This document shows, one piece after another, positions 1 to 9,848 of a stretch of 12,904 bases of DNA. The stretch covers positions 1 through 12,904 of the forward strand of contig RWJK01000050.1 in the NCBI GenBank assembly GCA_004335835.1, written 5' to 3'. The notes under the pieces were generated by a model, which saw nothing but the letters and a program-made list of their open reading frames with translations, did not search any database and was not told the origin of the DNA. The stretch comes from Scenedesmus sp. ARA3. Taxonomy: Eukaryota > Chlorophyta > Chlorophyceae > Sphaeropleales > Scenedesmaceae. Within the stretch, counting starts at the first letter, position 1. The number at the start of each line of letters is the position of its first letter. The translations under genes and the position numbers were made by a program.

Positions 1-559
1 AAAAGAGAGAAGCGACAGACAGCAGGGGTACAGAATGGGTTTAGAGCTTTGGTGAGGAGCACCAGGTCCTCGGGCTTGGCGGGGCTGCAGCAAATGGCGA
101 AAAAATGCAGGGGCAGGGTTTTGGTTATTGATACGTGGGGTTTAGCACAGGCCTAGGGTGGTGAGGCAAACCAGGTCCTCCAGCTTGGCAGGGCTGCAGA
201 CGTGCAAGCAGGGGAGAGGGCGTGGGGACACGCATCCACGGAGATGTTGGCAGAGGCTGCAGCCACACACACGCACCTGTCTGTGCTCCACTGCGATTGT
301 GAAACGCTGAGCAGCCTAACACGATATTATGCTTTAACTGTACAGCTGCGCCTGCGCCTCACCGCTCCTTGCCCTTGCCGCCGCCTGCTGCCTTGCCTGC
401 CGCCTGCCGCTGCAGGCCAGCTGCAAAGCGTGCCGCTGCATCAGCCGCCGCCACCTCGCCCCGCGCCAGTGAGCCCTCCAGGATGCGCCCCGACAGCGCC
501 TTCTCCAGCGCAACCAGATCCTCCAGGTCACCCGCGTCTGTAGGGAGAGGTGTCAGGGC

Positions 560-606
<47 letters not shown>

Positions 607-3600
607 CAACATGGAGTGGGGACAGTGTGTTTACAGTTGTAGGAGGAACCACGCATGCCGCACTGAAAACTGCTGGGGTGCAGGTGTTGCGGTGATAATC
701 CGAGAGCAGGTGTTGTGTGCATATTCTCCTGTGACACCAGGTCCTCCAGGTCGCCCGCGTCTGCAGGGTAAAGAATGGGGAACCGCAGCAGCAGGGCCAA
801 GAGAGTGTGTGTTTGGTGGCTGCATTCAATCGCGGCGGCGATTAAAAGTTGCCGAGCGCATGCGGTGACATAACAATCACCGTTGGCTAAACAACACAGA
901 GCAGCGTTGTTCCGACGGCGCACAGATGTGTGCTGTGCGGATGAGCAGCCAGCGCCTGCAGTGAAAGATTCACCAACGCTTGCCGCACACTCACCGGCCT
1001 CTGCGCCTGCCTTGCCTGCTGCCCCGCTGCCGCCGCCCGTCTGCGCGGCCTTGATGGCGTTGCGCGTGGCTGCGCGCGCCTCCTGGTACCAGTTGGTGAG
1101 CTTGTCGTGCTGCGGCAGCGCCTGCTCAGCGCTGGCCGGGCCGTCTGCGCGCGCAGCAGCGGCAGCAACAGCAGGGGGGGATGCTCAGGCATCGCATGCA
1201 ACAGGCAGTACCGGGGCCGCGCACAGCCTTTGGCAGCATGCAACACGCGTGTGTGCATGTATTGGAAAATGTGTTGGGCTGACTTGATCACAAGTAGTGC
1301 AGGAAGGCAACCCTGCAGGCATATAACCAGGCAGGCAGATGAACCAACAGCCAGCCAGCCAGCCAGCCACGCACCCGTGTCCATGGCTGCCTCAAGTGTC
1401 GCCGCCAGCTCCGCTGCGTTGTGCAGCGGCACGCGCACGCGCTCCTGGCTGACAGGTGCTTTGATGCCGCGCCACTCAAAGCTGCTGGTGGCGGCTGCCT
1501 GCGCGGTCTGCGCTTCAGCGGCAAGGCTGGCCAGCTTGCTCTGCACGCCGCAACACACATGTGCACAGGCGGCAACAGTTGAGCGTGACGCGGCCTCCGT
1601 TTCCCAGCCCTCTCAGCAGTGCTGTGCTAGTGAGCTATACCTTCCAGTCCACCCACATAGGATGCAAGAGGTTCCCACCTAATGGGACAAAACAGACAGC
1701 CGCAAGCAGCCGCCACACATTGACACCCTACACAGCCCCAACAACCCCTAAACAGCCCCACACACCTGCAGCAGGCTGCCGCCGCCCTCCCTGCCCTCCT
1801 CAGCCAGCAGAGGTGCAACCACACCCAATGCCCCAGCGACCACGCCATCAGCAGCCGTACCCCCCCTCAGCCGCACCTGCAGCAGGCTGCTGTCGCCACG
1901 CTCGACACCCAGCAACCACACCCAATTCAGCAGCACCTGCCATCACACACCGCGACAATAAACAGCCACAACCCCTTCAGCTGTCTAACCGCACCTGCAG
2001 CAGGCTGCCGCCGCCCTCGCCTGCCTCCTCAGCCAGTGCCAGCAGCCCCGCAGGGTCCCGCATGACACAGCCCCGGCCCAGTCAGCAATGTGCTAGTAGG
2101 CTGTACTATGCGTGCACCACCAAATTATGCAAGAGGCTCCCAACCCACGGGGCAGAGGACGGACAGGCAGCGGCAAGCAACCGTCGCACACCGCCAACCA
2201 CAATGCTAAACAGCCCATTCAGCCGCACACACCTGCAGCAGGCTGCCGCCGCCCTCGCCGCCCTCCTCAGCCAGCGCCAGCAGCCCCGCAGGGTCCACCG
2301 CTTCACCCCCGGCGCGGCTGATCTGGTAGTTGCAGTAGCGCAGCGCTGGAGCTAGCTCCTCGGCCATAGCTCCGCACAGCGCCTGGGACTCGGGGTCACC
2401 CACACGCGCCAGCTCAGTGAACAGCTTCCTGCGTGGCGGGCAGGAGTGGCGGCGGGAAGCAGGCAAGGGTAAGAAGACAGCTTGTTGCACTGCTTGTCGC
2501 ACTGCAAGGATGGCGGCACTGCCGCTAGTGCACCTGCGCTGGCATGCCGCATAATGCAGCGCTGCCTTGGCTGCGGTCACCGCGACATGGCGATGAGCAA
2601 GCTGACGACAGCAGCAGCTGCTCCACATCCCTGCAACTTGCCAGCCACTTTGCTGCCGCTGCTGCTGCTAGTAGTACGTCGGCCACACGAAAGCGGCCAT
2701 CTATCTCTGCTGCTGCACCGCCGCTCACTTGGCGCGCGTGTAGCAGGCCAGCGCGCGCTGCCAGTCGCTCTCCGTCTCCATGAGCACGTTGCCGCTCATC
2801 CAGGCGGCGTACGCGTCAGCCTCCACCGCGCTGCGCGTGTCGCACACCGTGCCAGCGATGCGGCTCAGCTCGCCGGCCCAGAAGGACGCCTTGCGCAGCC
2901 GCCGCAGCGCGGTGTGGCGCTTCTTGGCTGCGGCCGCGCCGTCCTGCTGGCTCTCCTGCTTCAGCAGCATGGCGTGCGCCCAGGCGCGCTCCGCGCATAC
3001 CAGCATGATCTGCAGGTGCCTGCAGGCGGCAGCAGCAGGGGCAGGGGCAGCAGCAGCGACAGGGGCACGCGCAGAGGCAGTGCTGGGTGAGAAGCTAGCG
3101 TGCAGCTGATACACAGGCAGCGCCCATGGTTGCGGGACGACTGCTGCTGTTGCTGGTGGGATGCCGGCAGCAGCTGCAGTGCTGCACCATCTGCAGCACT
3201 GCCGGTTGTACCAGCTGCTTAATATGCTGAAAGCCGCAGGTGCTGTGGCGCAGCGACCAACTGATGCCGGCCTGCTGGGTGTGTCGCTGCTGCGTACACA
3301 CCATGCCCTGCCAGGCAGCTGCCGAGGGTGGCTGACTGCTGCCACGCCTCCTGCAGCAGCTGCTGCTGCCGCTCTCCGCCCTTGATCGTAGTCACTTCAC
3401 ATTGCGCCAACACGCCATGACAATATACCTCACAGACATGCACGTGGTGACCCTCCCACAGAAACAGACCACATGCTCGTAGCACGCGCTGTTGCTCAGC
3501 AAGCCGCGTTTGCTGCCTGTCACCACGCTGCTCGGCCCACCTTGCATCTGACACCTGTGGCACGTCCAGCTTCTTCTTGGTGTAGCGGCCCTTGCCGTGC

Positions 3601-4050
3601 AAGAACTTGAGTGCTTTGTACAGAGAGCGCAACCGCCGCGCACAGTACTGCCTGCAGGGCAGAACCACGATGTGCAGCGCAGCAGCAGCCCAGCACGCAT
3701 GCCAAGCATGTTAAGCCAAAAGACGTGTCACTTACAAATGAGAAGTATCATCACCCAAGACGAGCAACCTGATCCGCGCTGCTTTCACAGGAGGCAGTAC
3801 TTGCACAGCAGCAGCACTGCTGCTGTTGCTCACCCACCACAACTGCCACACCAAACCAATCGGGCTTGCATCATGAAGCGCTGAATTTGCAGCAATCTAA
3901 GCATCTTTCACACCTGTAGCGCCCGTAATCCCCGTGTTTCAGGCCGTTCTGCAGCTGGGCAGACTTGATTACTGAAAGCAGGTTCAGCTGCAGCTGTAGA
4001 ATCGCTGCCGTCTCCTCCGGTGCATCTGTTGCTTGCGGATCTACTTCCAT
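1..4050 (-). CDS. SRP68: Signal recognition particle subunit SRP68 (partial, 3' end outside window)
   Basis: SRP68 binds SRP RNA and SRP72 in the cytosolic particle that targets nascent secretory proteins to the ER. Exons I read: 4050-3914, 3651-3541, 3019-2729, 2428-2233, 1540-1375, 1144-995, 537-363 and a tentative eighth from 84. All junctions are GT-AG and the phases agree throughout. Family landmarks: LNLLSVIKSAQLQNGLKHGD followed by YGRYRQYCARRLRSLYKAL (residues about 23-56), then CAERAWAHAMLLKQE, LAPALRYCNYQISRAGGE and SSFEWRGIKAPV. These match the N-terminal RNA-binding TPR-like region and the FEWRG block of SRP68. The start ATG at 4050 has an in-frame stop upstream and no earlier ATG. 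About 409 residues are secure, against roughly 600 for the family, so the SRP72-binding C-terminus lies off the left edge. Exon 7 ends at a GTGAGG donor, not at the overlapping TGA. Confidence 0.9.
43..199 (-). repeat. Two copies of an acceptor junction at the left edge of SRP68
   Basis: Minus-strand copies begin at 193 (CTGCAG, then CCCTGCCAAGCTGGAGGACC) and at 84 (CTGCAG, then CCCCGCCAAGCCCGAGGACC), offset 109 bp. Both fit the phase left by exon 7 (R-P-A-K-x-E-D-L-V). The 193 copy soon meets a stop. The 84 copy stays open to the window edge but lacks the RLYD-type continuation expected in SRP68, so the true exon 8 may lie outside the window. Confidence 0.7.
561..605. repeat. (AGC)15 microsatellite in SRP68 intron 6
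   Basis: Fifteen uninterrupted AGC units. In the SRP68 sense direction this is a CTG/GCT tract, ending about 23 nt before the exon 7 acceptor at 538. Confidence 0.95.
731..770 (-). repeat. Duplicate of the exon 7 acceptor junction inside SRP68 intron 6
   Basis: On the minus strand, CTGCAG is followed from 760 by ACGCGGGCGACCTGGAGGAC. This nearly matches the real exon 7 start at 537 (CTACAG, then ACGCGGGTGACCTGGAGGAT). Both encode DAGDLEDLV in the same phase. Confidence 0.85.
1611..2232. repeat. Degenerate tandem duplications filling SRP68 intron 4
   Basis: The junction of exon 4 with intron 4 (2233/2232) recurs inside the intron near 1992-2060, 1875-1895 and 1763-1806. Each copy holds CACCTGCAGCAGGCTGC, which reads on the minus strand as CTGCTGCAG plus a GT donor. 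A larger unit also repeats with an offset of about 473 bp: 1611-1767 resembles 2084-2240, sharing ATGCAAGAGG and CACACCTGCAGCAGG. Confidence 0.8.
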
Positions 4051-4774
4051 GACTGCTGCTGCTGCTAGAACATTCAACAGGTTCTGGTGTAGCTAGCAGT
4101 GCTGTGGAACGACTGTGCCTACCAACCGAGCACGCTCTCGCTTGTCAGGCAATGCTAACTTACACTTTCAACTCTTCAGCTGTCCAATGCAGCATGTTGT
4201 AACAAAGAAAGAGCATGCAGCAGCAGTGGTTATGACTGTCAGTTGTACTGGTCACACCCAACCTCCCACTGTAGGTCTCATACCCGGTGGGCACCGCCCC
4301 TGTCCAAGTGAAGCAGACGAATTGGCCAGTTTCAGTGCTGCTTCATGGGAATAGCAGTCCTTACGCTCAAAGGTTCCACCACTAATATGTGCACACTGTT
4401 CTGGTACCAGGGCTGGCCCACATTGAAGCACGTGGCACCACCCGTGGGCCCGGCCGAAACTAGACATCATGATGCTGCCCTAGATTCAAAACTGGCCAGC
4501 TGACGGAATTAATCAAGCGAGCAAAGACAATCAGGGGCAGTCACAAGGCAATGATACGATGAACACAGTGTATGGCGATGCACTGTGAAGTTCCCAGCCC
4601 CTACACAACTGCCAGTGGTATAATGAGTCCAGCAGGCAGTACGTGTTGGCATGCCCGGCTGCCTGATGCAGCAGCCACCAAAACACAATAGCATCATAGC
4701 ATGTATTGACTGCACTATCCATATTCAAGATGGACTTGATGTCACAGCAAGTAAGCAAACACATACAGCAGGCC
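4051..4774. other. Intergenic region between the ARL2BP-like gene and SRP68
   Basis: No convincing coding sequence lies here. Reading the minus strand, it should hold the 3' UTR of the ARL2BP-like gene followed by the SRP68 promoter and 5' UTR. Base composition is visibly less GC-rich than in the exons. I see no TATA box at a convincing position and no RNA gene. Confidence 0.5.
4160..4164 (-). terminator. Possible TGTAA poly(A) signal of the ARL2BP-like gene
   Basis: TGTAA, the usual polyadenylation signal of volvocine and related green algae, reads on the minus strand about 610 nt after the stop codon at 4775. It is the only TGTAA I found on that strand between the stop and the SRP68 start. 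A five-base motif is weak evidence, and the implied 3' UTR is long though not unusual for green algae. Confidence 0.3.
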
Positions 4775-6694
4775 CTAAACCACAAACGCCCTGCCTGACT
4801 GCCGTTTCACGGGCGCTGCTGCAGCTCCTGCTTGCTTGCTGCTGCCTGCGCGTGATGGCTGCTGTGCCGCCTTGGTCTTTGCAGAAGCGCCTGCTGGCCT
4901 GCCACCAAGCGCTGCAGGGGCTAGTGGTGCAATGCTCAAGCTGCAGAAGTCTAGGTCGGGCCGCTGCTCCCCGTCCTCCTGCTCCTCTGTGTGCAGGGGC
5001 GCCGCGCTGCACGTGATCCCGCTCAGCAGCAGCTGCTGCTGCTCTGCGCTGCTCTCTTGTTGCCTGGATGAAGCGCAGAACAGTGAGCAGCAATAATGTG
5101 GTGCCAAATCATCAGGGGCTCGTGCTGCAACCCAGCGGCCATGCTTAATTCAGAACGCATCTCTAAGCACTTGCAGCGACAAGTGGTGTGTCTCAGGAGC
5201 CTACCAGGCCGGGCTTGGTCTAGGCAATGATGCAGCAGCACGGTGTACCTCGTGTTGCGGATACCAGGATGTGGTGCGGAGACAAATGTGCTTAGTGCGT
5301 CAAGCGCTTGCCACCATGCAGGCAGCCCAGCCCACCTGCGTGTCTCCAGCATCAGCTCCTTGAAGGTGGCAAAGTCAGACATGCTCAGCAGCAGGTCAAA
5401 CACCTGGCGGCAGCAGAGACACACAAACAGCTTGCAGGACAGCAGCTGTGCACTACGCAACTGATTATTTGACAGACACGTCTGGTCATGAGGCTGGCAG
5501 CCTGCAGCCCAGTGCGCAATTGCAGTGAGACATCCTCAAACATTGCTGGCACCTTGACTGCAGCGGTCTCACCTCCGCGCCCAGCTGCTCCTGCCGCTCT
5601 CCCAGCATTGCTGCAAACTCATCCATGCTCAGGCCAGGCACTGCCGCCTGCAGTGCACGCTGGATGGATCCCTCCAGCAGCTCACAGTAGGCCTCAAACA
5701 GCTGCGTGTAGCACAGCTTGTTCTCATCGCCATCCTGCAGCAGTTGATGCCCACAGCCGTTTGGTACGGATCGGCCATTTGTACACTCTGATGCTCAACA
5801 GTTGGTCGTTATCACAGCACTTGTACAGGGTGATGAATTGCTTTTTTTAAATCACATTCAACGTTTTGAAGCTGCGTAAATCTGTCATTTCGCATAGTGT
5901 AGGCATGCTGCTCCTACTGCTGTTGAAGCAGTCGCTGGCACGCCTGAGGGCCGCACCTCAAACTCGTGGCAGTGCTGCCTGCAGAAGCTGCTGTGGGTCT
6001 CCTCAAAGCCCGTGTCCAGCAGCATGCCTGCTTCAGCGGCACCCAGCAGCAGCAGCACAACACGGATTGATGGAATGCTGGACCGCAAGTCATAACAGCA
6101 AGGTTGGGGACCCTCGTGCTGCAAACCGCGTTTTCCGTCACCAAGCTTGGGGCATCTGAGTTGGCGCTATGAAGTAGATGTGCTGAAAACCACAACCACA
6201 GCACTCTGGAACCAGCGTAGCAGGCTTTTACATGCTGCACACCTTGCAGTGCTGCGATGATGCGGTCCCACAGATTTGTGCTGTCAGAGTTGTTGCTGCC
6301 ATCATCAGCTGCAAACACCTCTTCAGCGTCATCCTGTGGTCAGCACCAGAACGGAAGTCAGTAATGCCTACCAGCAGTTTCACATAGCATACTGCCTAGT
6401 GCGGTCCACATCTGCGCAGCATGTATGCCTCACAGCCGCAGAGCAGAGTTGTCTGCAGCTGTTGCTGCGTGTGACATCAGCATGCATGGGCACGCACCAT
6501 CTCAAAGTCATCTTCGTAGTCGTCTATCTGCGTGTCATCGACTTCATCTGCAAAGAAACATCGTTCAATGGGGTGCAGAGCAGTTCTTGATTGATTGAGT
6601 CTGGATGACTGCAGCAACCTTGCTACTGCACACTCTCGTTCAAGGCGATAGCAGACTTGCCTGCTGCCATACACGACATGTTCGTTTTGCCCAT
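4775..6694 (-). CDS. ARL2BP-like BART-domain protein
   Basis: Proteins of this family bind GTP-loaded ARL2 or ARL3. Exons: tentative 6694-6634, then 6547-6498, 6333-6243, 6027-5957, 5734-5573, 5403-5336 and 5063-4775 (stop TAG at 4777-4775). All joins are GT-AG with matching phase, giving about 263 residues. An acidic stretch (EVDDTQIDDYEDDFEM, about 22-37) precedes the BART domain (about 58-168). Diagnostic blocks are DENKLCYTQLFEAYCELLEG, LSMDEFAAMLGERQEQLGAE and VFDLLLSMSDFATFKELMLE. They match ARL2BP (ENKLTYTPIFNEY, FDMLLTFTDFLAFKE) with no gap across the exon 5/6 join. The CFAP36 branch fits less well. A short PDLDFCSLSIAPL motif follows, then an Ala/Lys-rich tail. The first exon is the weak part: its donor is A|GTGTGC, and the start could be a later in-frame ATG. 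The gene lies head-to-tail upstream of SRP68. Confidence 0.8.
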
Positions 6695-7330
6695 TAGCTG
6701 TGCAAGCGAGTTCCAGGAAAACGGTTCTCTTTGCAGGTTCGACTGTTCAGCGATGGCAAGTGTTTCAATGTGTGGTGAAAGCGGAGCAGGTCAAATCGCA
6801 TGGCAAAGAGCAAGTTCAAAAATGAAGATCTGTGTCAGACCCATTGAGTGCGACGATGGTCGCCCAGTTGTTTGACAAAACCCTGGTGCGAGGTGTTGAC
6901 CAGTCAAAGTCACGGTGCACCGTGTGGAGGGTAATGGCTCACGCAGCACACATCTTGAAAATTGGAATAAAGGACACAAGAAAGGATATTGTGACATCGC
7001 ATGCCAGCAGGCATGTTGCTAGGCGTGCGCACCAGGGAACGAAGCAAATCAAACTTGCACTGCTCTGCAGAGCCTGTAGACCAGCGGCAGCGTTGCAGAC
7101 TGCATTGCATGCTGTATACTCGACATGCGCCTCACAGTAGATGTACAGGAGGGGTTGATCACCGGAGAACATGGTAACATGCAGTTATATCCCGAATGAT
7201 GCCAGTTTTGCTGCCCACCAGTGAGCATGAAACACATTGAGAGGGCCCGCACATGCCATGATGGTACACTTCTGGCTCAGTGCCATACGGCTGCCACAGC
7301 AGTTTTAACAGCTTACATATGTGTGTCGTG

Positions 7331-7376
7331 AGCGGGATTTCTCCGCTGTCGCGCGCGACCTAGCTTTCGAAAGGTC
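7331..7376. repeat. Cluster of three adjacent inverted repeats
   Basis: Three inverted repeats lie back to back. First is AGCGG..CCGCT (7331-7347), then the perfect 12-bp palindrome GTCGCGCGCGAC (7348-7359). Last is GACCT..AGGTC (7357-7376), enclosing the palindrome CTTTCGAAAG (7364-7373). The function is unknown. It could be a protein-binding region or a structured part of a short interspersed element. Confidence 0.6.
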
Positions 7377-7410
7377 TCGCCCACCTCGTAATTATGTCAC
7401 TCTGTGAGGA

Positions 7411-7426
7411 CTGGGATTTGAGCCAG
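7411..7426 (-). other. tRNA T-arm / Pol III B-box-like motif
   Basis: On the minus strand CTGGCTCAAATCCCAG closely resembles a tRNA T-arm and the B box (GGTTCAAATCC), with one base missing relative to the usual arm. No complete cloverleaf could be folded around it, so this is not called a tRNA. It may be a tRNA-derived relic or SINE. Confidence 0.3.
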
Positions 7427-8004
7427 GCCAGCGCCTGACATCAACACCAAACAGTGTGTGCACTAGCAGCATGTGCTTTGGATGTGCGATTGCGTACCAG
7501 CGGGCTCTCACACCTCGTCCTTTTTTGGGCTCAAGCTGCTTGAGGCACTGCTTCTGACGATCAAGCAAATTAACATCATACACTTTCAACAATTCATGAA
7601 CGATGGGCTGCTGAGTGGCAACTCATTGCTGTGCAGACTGCTCGAAGGTCCGTGTCTGCCGATTGCGTGGCGCCATGCCGTATTTTGATCGTCCGACGTC
7701 GTGATATAGGGTCTGATGGCTTATTAGCGGAGGATCTCCCGCTTAGCAGGAGCATACCCGGACAACACAAGGTTCGTGCAGGCTATGCAGGTCTATGCAC
7801 ATCAGAGAGCAGCCCTTGGCGACACCAACAGCATTCTATGGCTGCACCACACATGATTTGGTCGCGCTGATCGGCGCAGGTTATCATTCCGCCTTTGGGC
7901 TCACCAAGAACACTGGGTGGGCTCCACCTTTGTTGCTTGTCACTGCATCGTGCTGCAGGCACCCATCCAGCTGCTGGGCAGGCGCCGCCCAGGTGTTGGA
8001 AAGC

Positions 8005-8080
8005 ATGCCGCCGAGTAGAGGTGCCAAGGCAGCAGACCAGGGGCAGCAGGCTGCAGATGGCAGCGCGGAGCAGGCTGGGC

Positions 8081-8131
<51 letters not shown>

Positions 8132-8549
8132 CAGCCAATGCCACCGCAAAGGCAGGCCTGCTGACCAGCAAGTTCACTGGCGTGTGCTGGAACAAGAAGA
8201 ACAAGCGCTGGCAGGCATCCATCAACAGCGGTGGCAAGTGCGTGCAAACCACCGAGGCTGTTGACAGCGCCACTGCTGCGCGTGCATGCTAGCCAGCATG
8301 CACGCGCTGGCTGTGCCGAGCACCAATTGCAGAGGCCGGCTAGTCTCTCCCTGTACAAGTGTTGCAGCCACACGCTCTCAATGCACAATACGCACATGGC
8401 ACTTACCAGAACTGCAGTCAGCGGTACTGCTGGCGTGACCGGTCACACTTCACAAACACAGCCTTGTAGACTCCTGCAAGCTTATCGTGCCGCTGACTGT
8501 ACACTCCAACTGGATGTGCTCTCTCTGCCATGCCCCCACTGCCACCGCC

Positions 8550-8594
<45 letters not shown>

Positions 8595-9798
8595 TACCTG
8601 TACCTGGGCAGCTTCATGCACGAGAATGACGCCGCCAAGATGTTTGACCTGGCGGCCATCAAGCTGCGCGGGCCCGCCACCAAGCTCAACTTCCCCTACG
8701 AGGAGTACCTGGACGAGACGGGGCAGGTGCGGCACAGGGTTTTTAGGGATTGGGTTAAGGGATTGACGATGTGTTTAGGGTTATAAGTGGCTGCATGAGG
8801 ACCCCGAGTGGTGCAGCAGCTGTGTGTTTAGGGAAACAGTGCTGGCTGGAGTGCATGGCCACGAATTGGTTGGGAGCACTGGCAGGTGTGCAGCACGGCA
8901 GCCGGCATGTCGCGCTTGTGGTGCAGCAGCAGCGGCAGGTGTGGTGCAGCAGTAGTGACAGGAATGCATGTGCCAGTGCAATAGCACGGGCGGATGTGTT
9001 GTTGCAGTCATGGCAGGCGCACCAGACGTTCCAGCAGTCCTGCAAGGTGTTCGACGCGACGTGCCCGCCTGCCTGCCTGCCTGCCTGCTGGCGCAACTGC
9101 CGCCCACCTCACCTGCTGCCCCTCAGCTGGTGGGGAATGAGGCGCTGAACAGTAGACGCTGTACAGGAGCAGTGCCGCAAGTTGTGACATTCTGTGCCCG
9201 CCTGCCTGCTTTCTCTTCTTGCGCTGCATTGCCTGTGCTGCGTTGATTTGCAGCTGGTGGAGAACGAGGTGCTGAACAGCACCATCGCAGTGCACGAGCA
9301 GCTGGTGCTCACCCAAAAGATGGCCACAGCACAAGCGCTGGCGCTGGCAGGCATGACCAAGAAGGCACGCGTGGGCAGCGGCGGCGCGGGCACAGTTGCC
9401 AAGCGCATGACTAAGGCCAACCCCAACTGCCAAGGCATCATCACAGCAGCAACAGCAGCAGCGGTTAGTGGCGCTGGGGGTGCGGCTGGGGGTGCGGCGG
9501 GCGGCGCGCATGCTGCTGCTGCTGCTGCTGCCGGCACGGGCGCCATGCTTGATATGGCCCCACAGCCAATGCACCCCTCCACTGCTAAGCACATCGGGCC
9601 AGGGTTTGACATTGGGCTGCTGTCGCAGGCTGCAGCCACAGCAGCGAGTGATGCAGTGATGATGGCGCGGCAGCAGGCGCAGCAGGCCGCCGCAAGCCAG
9701 CAGGCGCAGCGGCAGGGCAGCAGCAGCAGCATGGGCTATCATGCTGGACTCGGGGGCATGGGGCAGATGGGTGACCTAGGAACACAGGGCATGCGCGC

Positions 9799-9848
<50 letters not shown>

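Larger units (their letters stand above)
6695..8004. other. Divergent intergenic region, probable promoters
   Basis: About 1.3 kb separates the start of the minus-strand ARL2BP-like gene from the plus-strand AP2 gene. Reading frames here are short and show no recognisable family motif. GC content is lower than in the exons. The region should hold both promoters and 5' UTRs, and possibly an undetected first exon of either gene. It contains the inverted-repeat cluster at 7331-7376 and the B-box-like motif at 7411-7426. Confidence 0.5.

Noticed and set aside
561..605. CAG/AGC arrays as a CRISPR-like or minisatellite array
   Set aside because: They are simple trinucleotide microsatellites with no spacers.
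359..829. Minus-strand reading frame running through intron 6, the AGC tract and exon 7 to TGA at 361-359
   Set aside because: It reads through an intron. The TGA overlaps a good GTGAGG donor, and SRP68 homology requires a further C-terminal part.
3219..3540. Continuation of SRP68 exon 2 past 3541 as coding sequence
   Set aside because: The alignment jumps cleanly from SDAR to HLQIMLVCAERAW using donor 3540 and acceptor 3020. The intervening frame has no family match.
4071..4077. TTG upstream of the SRP68 ATG as a start
   Set aside because: Non-ATG starts are not expected in a nuclear gene, and ATG 4050 gives a good family N-terminus.
7405..7520. A functional tRNA gene on the minus strand
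   Set aside because: Only the T-arm is convincing. No A box, D-arm or matching acceptor stem could be placed.
7700..7760. Short hairpins (AGCGG..CCGCT and CTCC..GGAG) as an RNA gene
   Set aside because: The stems are only 4-5 bp and overlap. No known RNA family was recognised.
7795..8004. In-frame upstream ATG at 7795 as the AP2 protein start
   Set aside because: The added residues have no AP2-family resemblance or local coding character, so ATG 8005 was preferred, with an upstream exon left possible.
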